The notes: a model not told the origin generated them from the sequence alone. Shown: positions 14,201-20,330, counted from the stretch's first letter. The stretch is 64,000 bases of DNA from an uncultured Bacteroidales bacterium (GCA_937907165.1 CALCUH010000033.1:19549-83548), one strand, 5' to 3'. Translations and numbers: made by a program.

Positions 14201-14363
14201 TCACAAATTGTGTGTCCGCATTAATAGTTTTCGGTGCGGGCTTGTGTAAAATGGTTGTTCCATTAGTAGAAAATCCATTCGTATCTGATATGACAGACCC
14301 TCTCGCATTGAAATTAAACAATGAAACCAAACATGATACAAAAATAACCTTTAACGTCTTCAT
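2229..14363 (-). CDS. Giant modular secreted surface protein with type B (gliding-motility-type) C-terminal sorting domain
   Basis: About 4044 residues with a signal peptide (MKTLKVIFVSCLVSLF...). It consists of nine modules of about 430-446 residues. Each opens with a YYVKxxGxGDGSSWxxAMG motif (near residues 115, 547, 980, 1426, 1872, 2307, 2753, 3184 and 3613; the eighth is degenerate, GANSMTGADWDNAM). Each continues with FHxAEGxY and a Ser/Asn/Cys-rich stretch of short strands typical of a right-handed beta-helix (CTF, NSTF, NNTI). Each closes with DQRGxxRxxxTCxGAYE. The last 75 residues (IPTTFTPYTVDGKNDFFMI, YIYDRYGHLV, GWDGTYSGEMADPGVYIYVL) match the type B type IX sorting domain, so export and surface attachment are expected. 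GTG at 14372 is an alternative start; ATG is preferred. The ligand is unknown. The length and SprF-like neighbour suggest a SprB-like adhesin. Confidence 0.88.
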   Translation of the reverse strand: MKTLKVIFVSCLVSLFNFNARGSVISDTNGFSTNGTTILHKPAPKTINADTQFVKIGETLPNGKVFHEIGEFVESEDESEQEFKHHIFVLPNPQVDKRGHIHYYVKENGDGDGSSWANAMGNKAFSFSFDKVESGSSFHIAEGVYTPVYGSYEDLPCFWTQTPVNIVGGYSSDPSEGEVANPKKHVTIFEGNAYGIVYEIPWGDTVKVSGIKFRCSTSSKISVYVSENSKNFVLSVDKCTFDSVAGLYVSGKWIDVDVKNCTFSNYPSLIMGSLSCLGVNRLNVSSSTFRNNYCSSYLSDVENSVFTNCTFADVIFSFNGRNLSLINNTMLSSNLFLNGGNGGDDELYLEGNIFLKSFSVGDYSVKSYANLISDGVEITWKNSKSDILAPEENIKKILDYTVDVPNFADNGGFTKTVSVWSDFLNEDDISIRFDRGAGSNIDVDQRGKKREAKTCMGAYESGLADEIVYLSDTIVYPGSYNDYAHRVKDLNLGIGNYVRRDTVGGDGVIYKNIIYVRNITVLPKGTADKSNKLHYYVKENGNGDGSSWASPMNKKDFAAAFSMVDEGATFHIAEGVYSPTKEGVLRDVPGMYSSKTFCNFSPINIIGGYSKDAKDDSDEPDTSHHTIFKGEYVDVEGTNVLPRNLIYMRFLTPGHCTIKGIEFESNAPYNSYTSAVLFETDGKVPATFTMENCKFNQTHGGVMTYKCSGSIINCNIEQSSMSPLYLDGMSDDTFKVESSYIAGIMRVSDYNYVVENSTVEEISDIANEKRLHVVENSTVGAMELSEGNTYFLRSNIIYDTLRIMGEVLKESIMASYNIYPFTSYIDAMSVNQGNLALTDYELTKIMENSENRYLAKNNGGFTKTIKILTDVISNNTTFRVPRGLGYDQTGKARHLMTCPGAYELSGVLELTEFPDTTIFANQTIGDQKFTKVGENVWESERINQEDGHRIVKRRNVNVLPNPDKKKNYYVKPDGEGDGSSWASAMGNDAFAFSIDKVEDGSTFHFAAGTYEPVYVNYNGGMGYSFSSFWTDKSVNLVGGYPANPSEGALPHPEKSDCRTLFTGEYCSVVFEPASADTIKVSGIKFWSPNMMVRAAAGCPFIVKGGDQGAVVSVDKCIFDSSLYAMNLTNADMIISNCHFHDLKTAEFGRVIHSTGKCSFKISSTLFDHNTTILDNSGFESVAFTNCTFLENKSFGGTGLSLNGTISMIHNTIFDGLLITGGETTEALVEGNICVGGMDVAEGCKVTSSHNLYSTEFLTNWQPNMDDFAPIEVVKSLFSYTEDGVPNLADNGGFTSTVALLKDTLSKDMSIRYNHVGVTDVDVAQRGVVRPDSTCKGAFEANLEYLIVRLPDTTALAGLYMDAPHGSSTVKLTIGTSVWRDTVRNGKEDVSDTIYVRNITVLPKGIMQEQGDVHYYVKPDGEGDGSSWASAMGNDAFAFSIDKVEDGSTFHFAAGTYEPVYVNYNGGMGYSFSSFWTDKSVNLVGGYPANPSEGALPHPEKSDCRTLFTGEYCSVVFEPASADTIKVSGIKFWSPNMMVRAAAGCPFIVKGGDQGAVVSVDKCIFDSSLYAMNLTNADMIISNCHFHDLKTAEFGRVIHSTGKCSFKISSTLFDHNTTILDNSGFESVAFTNCTFLENKSFGGTGLSLNGTISMIHNTIFDGLLITGGETTEALVEGNICVGGIDVAEGCKVTSSHNLYSTGPSSSWQSSDDSFFDKEVLEKLYPYTKDSVPELANNGGFTQTVELLSDTLSNGKSIRYNHTGVTDVNVDQRGKARPDSTCMGAYEVWLQNVVVSLPDTVVLTGLYEDPIYGGSIMNLSVGTVIWCDTVLAGKEGLWDTVFTRNIIVKPRGTKDEKGTVHYYVKTDGKGDGSSWEYAMGNDAFAFAIDKVDNGSVFHFAAGTYKPVYANYNLYGNKLLCYWTDKCVSLVGGYSANPSEGETPHPGLPETKVNFVGDYYALVFQPIVSGAISLYGIDFTVSNLDEVDLWGDAVVVNGGMNDVSVSIEKCSFHSCLNGLSLTNVSSDINDCYFYDNKNMDNGAIYFKGKELNVKSSLFKENTFVVYGKGNVSMSNCTFLGNTFGVDIADTLLFVNNTVFDNLSILGLNLVSDIIGNLCVDGLDVENVGGITSSYNILSDDETYSWSSKKDTIVSGKMLKDVLAYEGDDPLLADNGGFTQCVALLSDTLTDGTSLRFIRTGVTNVKVDQRGKTRPDSTCVGSFEFGFTKIHIRLGDTTAYAGIYKDERHGGNSSTLKIGTTSWCDTVFRQQEDGYDTIFTRKIIVLPRGIMDAEGNYHYYVKENGAGDGSSWDAAMGSSAFAFAFDKVENNATFHIAEGIYYPITSIDGTRVYRSDKLVNLVGGYSALTTNENVVRNISSYSTKLTGNYGSLSKVVELNLPSQGEAKFCGIVFEEVGASKNGDEAALMITSNGATFTLDSCTFNRAKCGVIVNGCSGIISNCSFTGTESYGESDEEPLWVDDGIIFRNPKGEILQIISSSFIKDKKCIDGCGSLILKNSTIAQSGEEAIVSHIYLNNDAKYVMENNTILSGGIAFFEGYEYSLVGNIVGSTLGLSNGSITSSHNVFVAGTSAILSQSGNMGLAADEFVSLFDGGSSYTLTKAKNGTYYVGLVIDELPSGSSIRFPLSETSVEIDQRGAKRHSLCCAGAYELGCPSITHLYDDLVVHMGEKLKDEEKKIDTTFSSIGRYEWTNTYASGKDAECMEDYAYVVSVLPNPMKDEMGGLHYYVKENGKGDGSSWENAMGSAAFAYSIDKVEDGSTFHIAEGVYNPIYDGPGYANSDNRSAKSFYTTKLVNIIGGYSKDEKDLAALPDSSHHTIFEGAEDNLVSGIHTSVHVLSYCPTSNGHFSVENIDFRKSVGYRSTYGIVRIAPEEDVNVDFSFNHCNFYDCEGGIVSQNCGGSLRYCQFECKNGRQSVLFTGTAQDSVVIEYSYLGTGCSISDYNYRITNSTIYRLIEENGNDASINGLVENSTIVGLEAGASRSRTFNGNIFYGGIQFIGNAEMNTTSSYNIYPVEVTLSFIDKETDMWLEQNDYFFLLENDSSTLVSAKNGGYTKTIALKSELLPDERSIRYIRNGVTTAEKDQRGVQRPVYTCRGAYEFGCIPDTTKIDGRTRTYVAGRIPGRYSDTTSLIGPNGCPSEIITSYMMLPPDSTVCYVTVEGANSMTGADWDNAMSAELFAYSLLYAENTRVYHLAEGMYVPLLDKEGNIPTDLSKRLFYTNRAVSMYGGYTNRAKEGYVQNLKENFTCLGDTLKKNQDNVFLAEISSNTADTIYLNGIEFSSAKKSVQNPGSGEGAAVVVKASNNGFVTRIENCTFTNSNDGLFVEKGTQIISNANFTDNSHAGIALQGSYKGEIRIESSSFLRNGCGFLGDIDSGKCVVRNSTFYNRKASIDLSGSHADSVYLLMEYNTVWGDTLNMSDLTFAGKGNIFGSVMKAKGWSIDEGDLSYNLCLDSYDRNDFKGNNWFISKDEFLSVLDLNESYQPLLWNKNGDCYTSLIKLKADTSSENILLRLPVLQQGDKDQSGSSRLLLTCPGSYELWVIHDTVNVGESKYGITFSQIGISKMEKDGIKYEVVVRPNLSLKSYYVKTNGEGDGSSWAKAMGSSDFEWFFPQAKDGSTFHVAEGTYSFSDNLSTDKLLNIIGGYPENITDVSVSADPVSYVESTIFKGTSNGYIISFSQCNSGAVSISGLSFEDGDGHVSVASASAHLSLVLENCRFANASQRALSIDSSSANIRGCLFENDSVGISFAGRANDSLSLYSVTFSGSSVGVSVQDSPSSVRISNSTFLGDDALSVDFKDASSTSRCYLYNNTIMDGLFIPSAGSHELIGNIFGAPVSVKSVSNSDKVSVESRYNVYLESSKNGEDWDNSTDIVVHDDTLRAVFGVDPSGSYELSPCGITKVLVLADDVLPSGVSLRFSLTEAMVTDDQCGKTRKPRTCRGAYELTKRVSEMKIPTTFTPYTVDGKNDFFMIDYEVYIYDRYGHLVTHSMNGWDGTYSGEMADPGVYIYVLIDPEGGNRKGTVELYKVK
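9283..10124. repeat. 842-bp near-identical intragenic repeat, copy 1
   Basis: This stretch matches 10621-11462 with a constant offset of 1338 bp (446 codons). I could see only three differences: near 9315 (Ile/Met codon), near 9364, and near 10091. It covers most of one beta-helix module and the YYVK...GDGSSW start of that module. The other modules are far more diverged, so this copy is recent or has been homogenised by gene conversion. Confidence 0.9.
10621..11462. repeat. 842-bp near-identical intragenic repeat, copy 2
   Basis: Partner of 9283-10124 within the giant surface-protein gene. Identity ends abruptly on both sides: the spacer upstream of 10621 and the sequence after 11462 differ from the other copy. 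The block therefore looks like a conversion or unequal-crossover tract rather than a whole-module duplication. Confidence 0.9.
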
Positions 14364-14577
14364 CGTTAACACATTTTATTTCGTCGTCTTGTTCCGCATA
14401 ACTTAAATTCACAGATAATCATCGACCATTTTTCTCGAATTCCTCGGTTTTCCCAATCGAAGAACCTACCCCATTGCTTTCTAAACTCAACCGTCGAACT
14501 ATCCCTAGATCACTAATACTCACAAATCCTTTTGTAACAGCGGAACTTGACTTGATTAACTGTCAAAAAAATTTTCG

Positions 14578-14585
14578 CAAAGATA
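14578..14585 (-). promoter_or_regulatory. Candidate -7 element (TATCTTTG) upstream of the giant-protein operon
   Basis: TATCTTTG on the minus strand matches the Bacteroidota -7 consensus TAnnTTTG. It lies about 215 nt before the giant gene's ATG and would give a long 5' leader. A TTTTG at 14603-14599 is only 13 nt away, shorter than the usual 19-20, so the -33 box is unconvincing. I see nothing else recognisable in the 14364-14677 intergenic region. Confidence 0.45.
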
Positions 14586-14677
14586 GCATTTTTATCATCA
14601 AAACCGACACTGACCATTCTCAATAATCTAAAACAATAGGTTTTAATGACATCTTTTCCGAAAAAACAGAGGATTTT

Positions 14678-15736
14678 TCACTTATAAGATCGGATCCTAA
14701 CATCGATTCCGCTCCCTTCCAACAAATTCACCACCTGATTCACATCCGTATCCCCATAATGATATGGGAAAAGGGCCTTAGGTTTTATAGTTTTCGCGGC
14801 ACTCACCACCTGCTCTACCGACATCGTGTAGGGCAAATTGCATGGTAAGAAAGCCACATCGACTCCTTCTAATTTTTTCATCTCGGGGGTCTCCTCCGTG
14901 TCACCAGCGATATAGATACGGAAACCCTCTATCGTCAGCACATAACCATTATCACGTCCTTTCGGATGAAATTGGAGTTTCTCCTTTGTTGTGTTATAGG
15001 CTGGTACCGCATTGATTTTTATTGTCTTCGACAAGGTCTTCTTCCCTCCATTCTTCATGGACTCACCCTTTCCGCCAAGGATTTCATTGCTTTTTTGATT
15101 GGCGATGAGAATTGTCCCTTCCTTGGTGAGCTGACAGATAGCCAACGAATCCAAATGATCAAAATGCTCGTGGGTGACGAGGATATAGTCCGCCTTAGGC
15201 ATGGTGGTGAAATCGGTAGCCGGAGCCACACCGGTCGTCACAGGGTCGACATAAAGCCACTTGTCGCCTATCTTCATCCTTATGCTGCCGTGCTTGATGC
15301 TATAGATATAGATGGATGTTCCTTCTTTTGTGGAGAAGAGATCCACAGTTTCAGTAGTCGTCGGTTTACCCGCCTTCGACCAACCAATGATACCGCTGTT
15401 CAACTCCACGATCTGATAACCCTTCTTCACAAGAACGTCCGCCGCCATCTTGCTACGTCTGCCGCTTCTGCAATAGATTGCCAACAACTTCCCCTTAGGC
15501 AAGGTAGCCAACGAACGGCTCTCGAAATCGGGCTTGCGCACATCTATGTTGATTGCGTCGGCGATATGACCCGTTGCGTACTCTTCGGCAGACCTCACAT
15601 CGAGGCGCACGACATTGGCGTCGGCTATCACCTGACTGAACTCTTCTACCTCCACACTCTTATAGCCCTTTGTTTGGGCGACGCAACTAACCAAACCGCA
15701 GAACAAAGCGGCGATAATAACTGAAAATGGTTTCAT
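14678..15736 (-). CDS. Rhodanese plus UlaG-like metallo-beta-lactamase-fold lipoprotein
   Basis: 352 residues. The N-terminus has a lipoprotein-type signal ending in the lipobox LVSC (about residue 18). Residues about 28-125 form a rhodanese domain with the active-site loop YCRSGRRS (catalytic Cys) and the usual LDVRSAEEYATGHI motif. Residues about 140-352 form a metallo-beta-lactamase fold of the UlaG-like type: THEHFDHLD metal-binding motif, AGDTEETPEM, and a late histidine in FPYHYGDTD. Rhodaneses move sulfane sulfur, and fusions of the two folds occur in persulfide metabolism, but the hydrolase half here looks closer to UlaG-like phosphodiesterases than to ETHE1. The substrate is unknown. 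It stands alone between the surface operon and the membrane protein gene at 15798; a TATCTTTA-like box at about 15767-15774 may be its promoter. Confidence 0.85.
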   Translation of the reverse strand: MKPFSVIIAALFCGLVSCVAQTKGYKSVEVEEFSQVIADANVVRLDVRSAEEYATGHIADAINIDVRKPDFESRSLATLPKGKLLAIYCRSGRRSKMAADVLVKKGYQIVELNSGIIGWSKAGKPTTTETVDLFSTKEGTSIYIYSIKHGSIRMKIGDKWLYVDPVTTGVAPATDFTTMPKADYILVTHEHFDHLDSLAICQLTKEGTILIANQKSNEILGGKGESMKNGGKKTLSKTIKINAVPAYNTTKEKLQFHPKGRDNGYVLTIEGFRIYIAGDTEETPEMKKLEGVDVAFLPCNLPYTMSVEQVVSAAKTIKPKALFPYHYGDTDVNQVVNLLEGSGIDVRIRSYK

Positions 15737-15797
15737 AAGACGTTTTTCTAAAATTCACGGTTGTAAAGATAATACATTAAACCGGTTCGACATTCCC

Positions 15798-16349
15798 TCA
15801 CTCTACACTTTTCACACGAATGGTATTCCAAAAACCTTCAAAAGTATTCAACTTAATCGTGTCTCCCACATCATATTTGTAGTACGTGTTCGAATCCACA
15901 GTAACCTTACGGCTCGCTCCATGCATCGGTTGAACTTTATATTTATAGATGGTATGATGAGAGCCACGATAATTATGTTCTTCTCTATACTTCATCAAAA
16001 GCCTCACATCCGTCACGGATTCCTTCCGCTCCCCCAAACAGTTGTCCGTGAAATTGAACACAAAGACAACCACCAGAACCGTAGATATCGACGAGAGGAG
16101 CACATTGATTTTGGGAATAACACCACCGGACTTCATGAAACGGAAAGACAAATAAAAGGAGAGCAAGGCAACGAACGCATGGAAAAGCCAAAACGTCAGA
16201 GGCAACGGACGCCATTGGACAATGGTGCTCATAAGGTAGACTTGTATGAACAAGACGAGAAAAAGAAATAGCGATATCGCCCCTACAATCCACCCAAGCA
16301 TTCCCTCTCTGTCGGCTCTTCCTTTTCGGGTTTCACCATCTCTTAACAT
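15798..16349 (-). CDS. Small membrane protein of unknown function
   Basis: 183 residues. Hydrophobic segments at about residues 18-38, 48-65 and 78-97 suggest three transmembrane helices. A soluble C-terminal part of about 80 residues follows, with YKYKVQPMHGASRKVTV and a KYDVGDTIKLNTFEG segment, weakly reminiscent of DUF3592-type proteins. ATG at 16349 is chosen; a GTG two codons upstream (16355) is in frame. It lies downstream of the type VI locus terminator and in the same orientation, so it is probably expressed separately. I do not recognise a function. Confidence 0.6.
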   Translation of the reverse strand: MLRDGETRKGRADREGMLGWIVGAISLFLFLVLFIQVYLMSTIVQWRPLPLTFWLFHAFVALLSFYLSFRFMKSGGVIPKINVLLSSISTVLVVVFVFNFTDNCLGERKESVTDVRLLMKYREEHNYRGSHHTIYKYKVQPMHGASRKVTVDSNTYYKYDVGDTIKLNTFEGFWNTIRVKSVE

Positions 16350-16402
16350 AACCACACGCTCTTCCCTTCCTATTCTTTTTTTTATTTTTACCCATATGAT
16401 TC

Positions 16403-16431
16403 CGCATTAGATTCGTCGCACCTCTAATGCG
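16403..16431. repeat. 9-bp inverted repeat upstream of the membrane protein gene
   Basis: CGCATTAGA and TCTAATGCG are perfect inverted copies separated by 11 bp, about 55 bp upstream of the ATG at 16349. This could be an operator or a leader hairpin. No poly-T follows on the minus strand. Apart from this and the terminator at 16489-16539, nothing is recognisable in 16350-16697. Confidence 0.45.
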
Positions 16432-16488
16432 ACATACATTCAAACTGTTAAATTTGTAATTTTTTTTTCAACACCTTAGGCTCATGGA

Positions 16489-16539
16489 CAAAGCAGAAAA
16501 ACGAAATAGGCCAGACTCTTAGTAGCTGACCTATTTCGT
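16489..16539 (-). terminator. Rho-independent terminator at the end of the type VI secretion locus
   Basis: Arms at 16501-16514 (ACGAAATAGGCCAG) and 16526-16539 form a 14-bp stem with one G-T pair and an 11-nt loop. On the minus strand the stem is followed directly by TTTTTCTGCTTTG. It sits 160 bp after the last gene of the locus (stop at 16698) and is the natural end of that transcription unit. Confidence 0.75.
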
Positions 16540-16697
16540 AATTTCTTGATTGCCATCCCGTTTTTGGCATTATATCCACTCATCGACTTGCAGCGGAGCT
16601 CCTAAAGTCGTGCCACTTCAGCCACACGCCATCTTTCTTATGGGAAGCGATTGGGGGAGATTCAAAAGGAAGACACAGTTTAAATTACATTCTCCTT

Positions 16698-18053
16698 TCA
16701 TATGATTTCATCTTGACCAATCAATTCAATTTTCTCCTTGGTAAACTCGAATGCCAAACCCGTCTCGGTGTCAGTCGGGCTTTCACAGAACCATGCGATG
16801 CGGCCGTCATAAACCAAATACATTTTTGTGAATGTCAAAATTGTCATCACACTATTTTCATCGACATTATCCTTGTTCAGACTTTCTGGTATTTCCAAAT
16901 AATCTTTAAATGACTCATAACTACTCAAATAATAGCTGAGCATCTCTTTTTTCATGTCATTCCAGAATGTGGGTCTCATCTTCAAAAAGGTTTTATACGC
17001 CTTCCTTATGTCCTCGTTGAGTTCCTTTTCATTTTCTGTTCTTATCACCATACGCATAGTCCGTACATCATTCATCAACCTGACAACTACCACATTCTCG
17101 AATCCCGAATAGCAGGGGAACAACAATCCCATCACATCGTCCTTCACCTTTTCCTCCTGACGATAATTGCGCAACTTTTCCTCATTCAAAAAATAAAGTT
17201 TATCATCCGAGAGAAGGACGCCCAAACAAGATTTACTCCATTGCGAATAGCATATCCAACCATAGTTACCCTCTTTATCAATAAAAAGCGTCTTAGGAAG
17301 AATCGACTGCACCATGATTTTCTGCCCCGTACTCAACATATCATCGGCCTTCTCATCACTACCCATATAGATGCCCAACATCATTCTAGATAACTCGTTG
17401 AAGTAATCCTCCCTCTTCATCGAATATTGATTATAGGCCTGCTGCTGTAGAGGAGTGATACCATCTTCCACACTTCCCTCCACCTCGATTCTCAGGTCTT
17501 CGTCCTTGCCGAAAAAAGCATTTTGTTCCAAACCAATCCATGCGTTCTTGCCATCGTGCACCAAAAGGCCACAAGCATCATCGGGGAGTTTGTGAAGATT
17601 GCGGAGCTGATCGACGGTGATAATCCGTGGTTCCTTTTCCGAGAGGAGGATAGCAATGGAATTATTTTTTGTCCAACCACATTTACAAATCCAACCATAA
17701 TTGCCTTCGTTATCAAATAATAAAACGAGAGGCGCAATGGTTTTCATTATAATTTCGTCATTAATATTCTCCTTTAACAATGGTGAATTTTCAGAAAATT
17801 CCACCCTCGACTGAATATCCTCGTAATTATAAATATATTCATTCAAAAATATCTGAGGCATTTGTTTTAAGTATTTCCCTCTTTGGGAAAGGAAAGATTT
17901 ATATGCCTGCTTTTGCACTTCCAACGAAGAATCTTGGCTATCAGACATTATCTCAATAGAAATGTCTCTGCTCTTACCATACACTTCTATGGTCTCCTTC
18001 CTTATCCAAGCACCATTCTGATACTCAATATCACCCAATATCTTATCTTTCAT
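16698..18053 (-). CDS. Triple-repeat (DUF6985-like) protein, putative immunity protein for the PAAR-HNH effector
   Basis: 451 residues with no signal peptide or membrane segment. Three internal repeats of about 140-150 residues are visible. Each has an acidic start, a helical QAYxxF...Y segment, and then a strand-rich block: GNYGWICKCGWTKNNSIAIL near residue 122, GNYGWICYSQWSKSCLGVLL near 268, and a diverged IAWFCESPTDTETGLAFEF near 425. The repeat resembles DUF6985, a family often found beside polymorphic toxins. Its gene starts 13 bp after the PAAR-HNH nuclease gene, the usual position for a cognate cytoplasmic immunity protein. The family assignment is by pattern, and the immunity role is inferred from position. 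Confidence 0.65.
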   Translation of the reverse strand: MKDKILGDIEYQNGAWIRKETIEVYGKSRDISIEIMSDSQDSSLEVQKQAYKSFLSQRGKYLKQMPQIFLNEYIYNYEDIQSRVEFSENSPLLKENINDEIIMKTIAPLVLLFDNEGNYGWICKCGWTKNNSIAILLSEKEPRIITVDQLRNLHKLPDDACGLLVHDGKNAWIGLEQNAFFGKDEDLRIEVEGSVEDGITPLQQQAYNQYSMKREDYFNELSRMMLGIYMGSDEKADDMLSTGQKIMVQSILPKTLFIDKEGNYGWICYSQWSKSCLGVLLSDDKLYFLNEEKLRNYRQEEKVKDDVMGLLFPCYSGFENVVVVRLMNDVRTMRMVIRTENEKELNEDIRKAYKTFLKMRPTFWNDMKKEMLSYYLSSYESFKDYLEIPESLNKDNVDENSVMTILTFTKMYLVYDGRIAWFCESPTDTETGLAFEFTKEKIELIGQDEII

Positions 18054-18066
18054 ATTTATTAATTAA

Positions 18067-19488
18067 TTAACAAAACAAATCATTTTCGTTTATCTTACCT
18101 ACACCCGCATTCGTCATATACGTCGTAGGATCGACACCACTCTCCTTATCCAATCTTTGTGCCACATAAGATGATCCTTGACTTTGGATTAATTCCTGAT
18201 CCTTAGCAGACCAAGCAATCATATTATTGTAGTCTTGAGCCGGTATTTCAGTCAATCCAAACGCCTTATTCATCGCCAATTTTTCCTTAGACACGCCGCC
18301 CGTATGGTCTACATTATTATGTAATATGGTAGGCACCTTCTGTATGGTCCGGCCATCCTGACATTCATGCCATGTCATTCTATGCTCATCATCTTTCATC
18401 CATTTCCTCACATCCGCAGCCGTATAGTCACGTTTTTTCCCAGTTTTAGGATCTATATATGGGCCCTTGGTTTCATTCAACTGTTTAGCCATCATTTCCT
18501 CCGCAAGTTGGAAATTCACATCACGATCCAACGAATAGGTTTCCACAGTCACCTGACCGAAACAACAATCATCAAAATTCACTTTGCCATTTTCAAAAGG
18601 AACTCCCTTGAACGTGTAATTCGGTTCTTCCCCGTTTCTTTCTAAATGGTCATTCATCATCTTTTCCACATCACCAATGATTCCAGTCCCTTTATGATCC
18701 GGTGTTTCGCTTGCGGAGAGTCCCCACTCTTTCCGTAGACTCTCGTTTTTAGGGAATCGGCATCCTTTCTCATCAGGTTTTGAATGGAATACGGAATTAC
18801 CGGGTTCGCCATCCCAATATCCATAGGAAGTAGGCATTTTATCTGTCTCCCGAGCTCCGATTTGCGCCACGGTCTCGAGGGTTCCGCCCTTTTCGCCCAA
18901 AACGGCTATCGCCACACCCCCATCTATTTCCACCATTCTATATTCAAGATTCGCGGCATTCAATTGTTCACACAACATATTAACGGTTGTCATGTCCCCA
19001 TTAAAATGAGAGAAAAGTGGTTTACCTTCATTTTTCACGGAGCTTTTCATTTTCCCCACCACCTCATCACTCAACGGATTCATAGCCCCCACACTCGGAA
19101 CTTGGACCGCAGGTATGGAAGGTTTTGGAAATTGTCCGGTAGTCTTGAATGAAATGGAACCTCCCAAAGCACATGTTCCCTTACTATCTTTCACCAACGG
19201 ACTAGCGATTTGATTTATCTTTTCACTGGTATAAGCGCCCGACCACGACAATATCACACAAGCGCAAGGAGGCGTAGGAACCGCCGGCGTAGGAGGAATC
19301 ATATTACAGACACCGAAAGGGACTGGCCCAAACACAGGGCCCAAACTCTTATCCGTGACGACAAGATTTCCATTGACATTAACAAACAAATTATCTGGAA
19401 TCAGTTGCAATTGCGCAATCATCGGCACCTTGCTCTGATTGCATTGCGCCATCGCTCCCTTAACAATATACTCTTTCGTTTGCCCCAT
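18067..19488 (-). CDS. PAAR-like (DUF4280) type VI effector with C-terminal HNH/Endo VII-type nuclease domain
   Basis: 473 residues. Residues 1 to about 130 are a DUF4280 PAAR-like domain that tips the VgrG spike: VKGAMAQCNQSKVPM, then FGVCNMIPPTPAVPTPPCA and SWSGAY...NQIASPLV...GTCALGG. It resembles the stand-alone PAAR-like protein at 28300-28770. A linker of about 200 residues leads to a C-terminal toxin domain with MTWHECQDGRTIQKVP followed by LHNNVDHTGG (about residues 372-402). This is the W-H-x-x-x-D-G ... P ... H ... H-x-G-G signature of HNH/Endo VII-superfamily DNase toxins (WHH-like, with HE in place of HH). Nuclease activity in the target cytoplasm is expected from the family. It lies in the vgrG module starting at 24848 and is followed by its likely immunity gene. 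Confidence 0.85.
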   Translation of the reverse strand: MGQTKEYIVKGAMAQCNQSKVPMIAQLQLIPDNLFVNVNGNLVVTDKSLGPVFGPVPFGVCNMIPPTPAVPTPPCACVILSWSGAYTSEKINQIASPLVKDSKGTCALGGSISFKTTGQFPKPSIPAVQVPSVGAMNPLSDEVVGKMKSSVKNEGKPLFSHFNGDMTTVNMLCEQLNAANLEYRMVEIDGGVAIAVLGEKGGTLETVAQIGARETDKMPTSYGYWDGEPGNSVFHSKPDEKGCRFPKNESLRKEWGLSASETPDHKGTGIIGDVEKMMNDHLERNGEEPNYTFKGVPFENGKVNFDDCCFGQVTVETYSLDRDVNFQLAEEMMAKQLNETKGPYIDPKTGKKRDYTAADVRKWMKDDEHRMTWHECQDGRTIQKVPTILHNNVDHTGGVSKEKLAMNKAFGLTEIPAQDYNNMIAWSAKDQELIQSQGSSYVAQRLDKESGVDPTTYMTNAGVGKINENDLFC

Positions 19489-19502
19489 ATATTCTTTTTT
19501 TA

Positions 19503-20231
19503 CTATAATCTATTAATAATCACCTCATGGAAAAAATAACCTGTGTCCTTTTCCTCCATCTTCGTCCACAATTTAATCTCCTGAGGAAGTCCGTCCGGAG
19601 CGTAAGAAAAGTCTAGACGAGCAACTCCGCTCAACAAATTTCCGCTTCCTTCATCCGTCACTTCCTCCGCCTCGTAATGGGCGGTCTTCCCCTCACCACT
19701 TTTCTCCTCGAAATAATAGGATGCCATACGATACGGGCTCGGGAAATGGGAGATGACTATCGGGTCGCCGATTCGTTCCTTATTCCAAAACATGAGACGA
19801 TAAAAAATATTATTGGGAAGTGTCTCCGTAAAGAAAGAGTCGCCATTCAACGCCCTCTCGTACTGCCTCGACAAGGCCATCACCACCGGAGCATAACCAT
19901 AACTAGCTTCGATTCCATCCGCCTTTCCCCTCCATTGCTTTCTCACCTCCTCGATATTGTCGACACCGAGCATCACCCCTTCATTGGAGACCTTCAGTCT
20001 CATCGGATACAATGTCTTCCCGAAATCGATTTCAGGCTGGTACATGCCATCGACGGAACCTCCCCGAACCGATTCGTCATAAGGACCATACATCGTAAAA
20101 AGGTAACCCTTATCAGTCTGGGAAGCGGAAAACTTATCCTTTTTCTCAAACTCAAACTTCTTCCCCGTGACAAATGTCGTGCGAGAGAGGAAGTGATACT
20201 CCACTTCAATATTGTCGAAAACGTATGCCAT
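19503..20231 (-). CDS. Conserved type VI cargo-module protein, putative VgrG/PAAR adaptor
   Basis: 242 residues, without signal peptide or membrane helices. It lies immediately upstream of the PAAR-HNH gene (14-bp gap). It shares its layout with the 241-residue protein at 28772-29497, which is also immediately upstream of a PAAR-like gene. Both have a central block of the form YPMRLKVSNEG...GVDNIEEVRKQW here versus FPVSFLLDETG...MVENFDEVWARR there, followed by a helical region with DSFFTETLPNNIFYRL versus DTFVQVIIPLLHGN. The matching position in both modules suggests an adaptor or chaperone that loads PAAR-like effectors onto VgrG. No known family is recognised with certainty; the role is inference. 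A TACATTTG sequence 12 bp upstream could be a weak internal promoter. Confidence 0.6.
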   Translation of the reverse strand: MAYVFDNIEVEYHFLSRTTFVTGKKFEFEKKDKFSASQTDKGYLFTMYGPYDESVRGGSVDGMYQPEIDFGKTLYPMRLKVSNEGVMLGVDNIEEVRKQWRGKADGIEASYGYAPVVMALSRQYERALNGDSFFTETLPNNIFYRLMFWNKERIGDPIVISHFPSPYRMASYYFEEKSGEGKTAHYEAEEVTDEGSGNLLSGVARLDFSYAPDGLPQEIKLWTKMEEKDTGYFFHEVIINRL

Positions 20232-20330
20232 AAAAGCGATAACAAATGTAAAAAACTATTACTTTACAATACCTACCTTATGGTAAATTTAGCAATAATA
20301 TATTTTAAAATATACCAGTCACAAAGTGAA

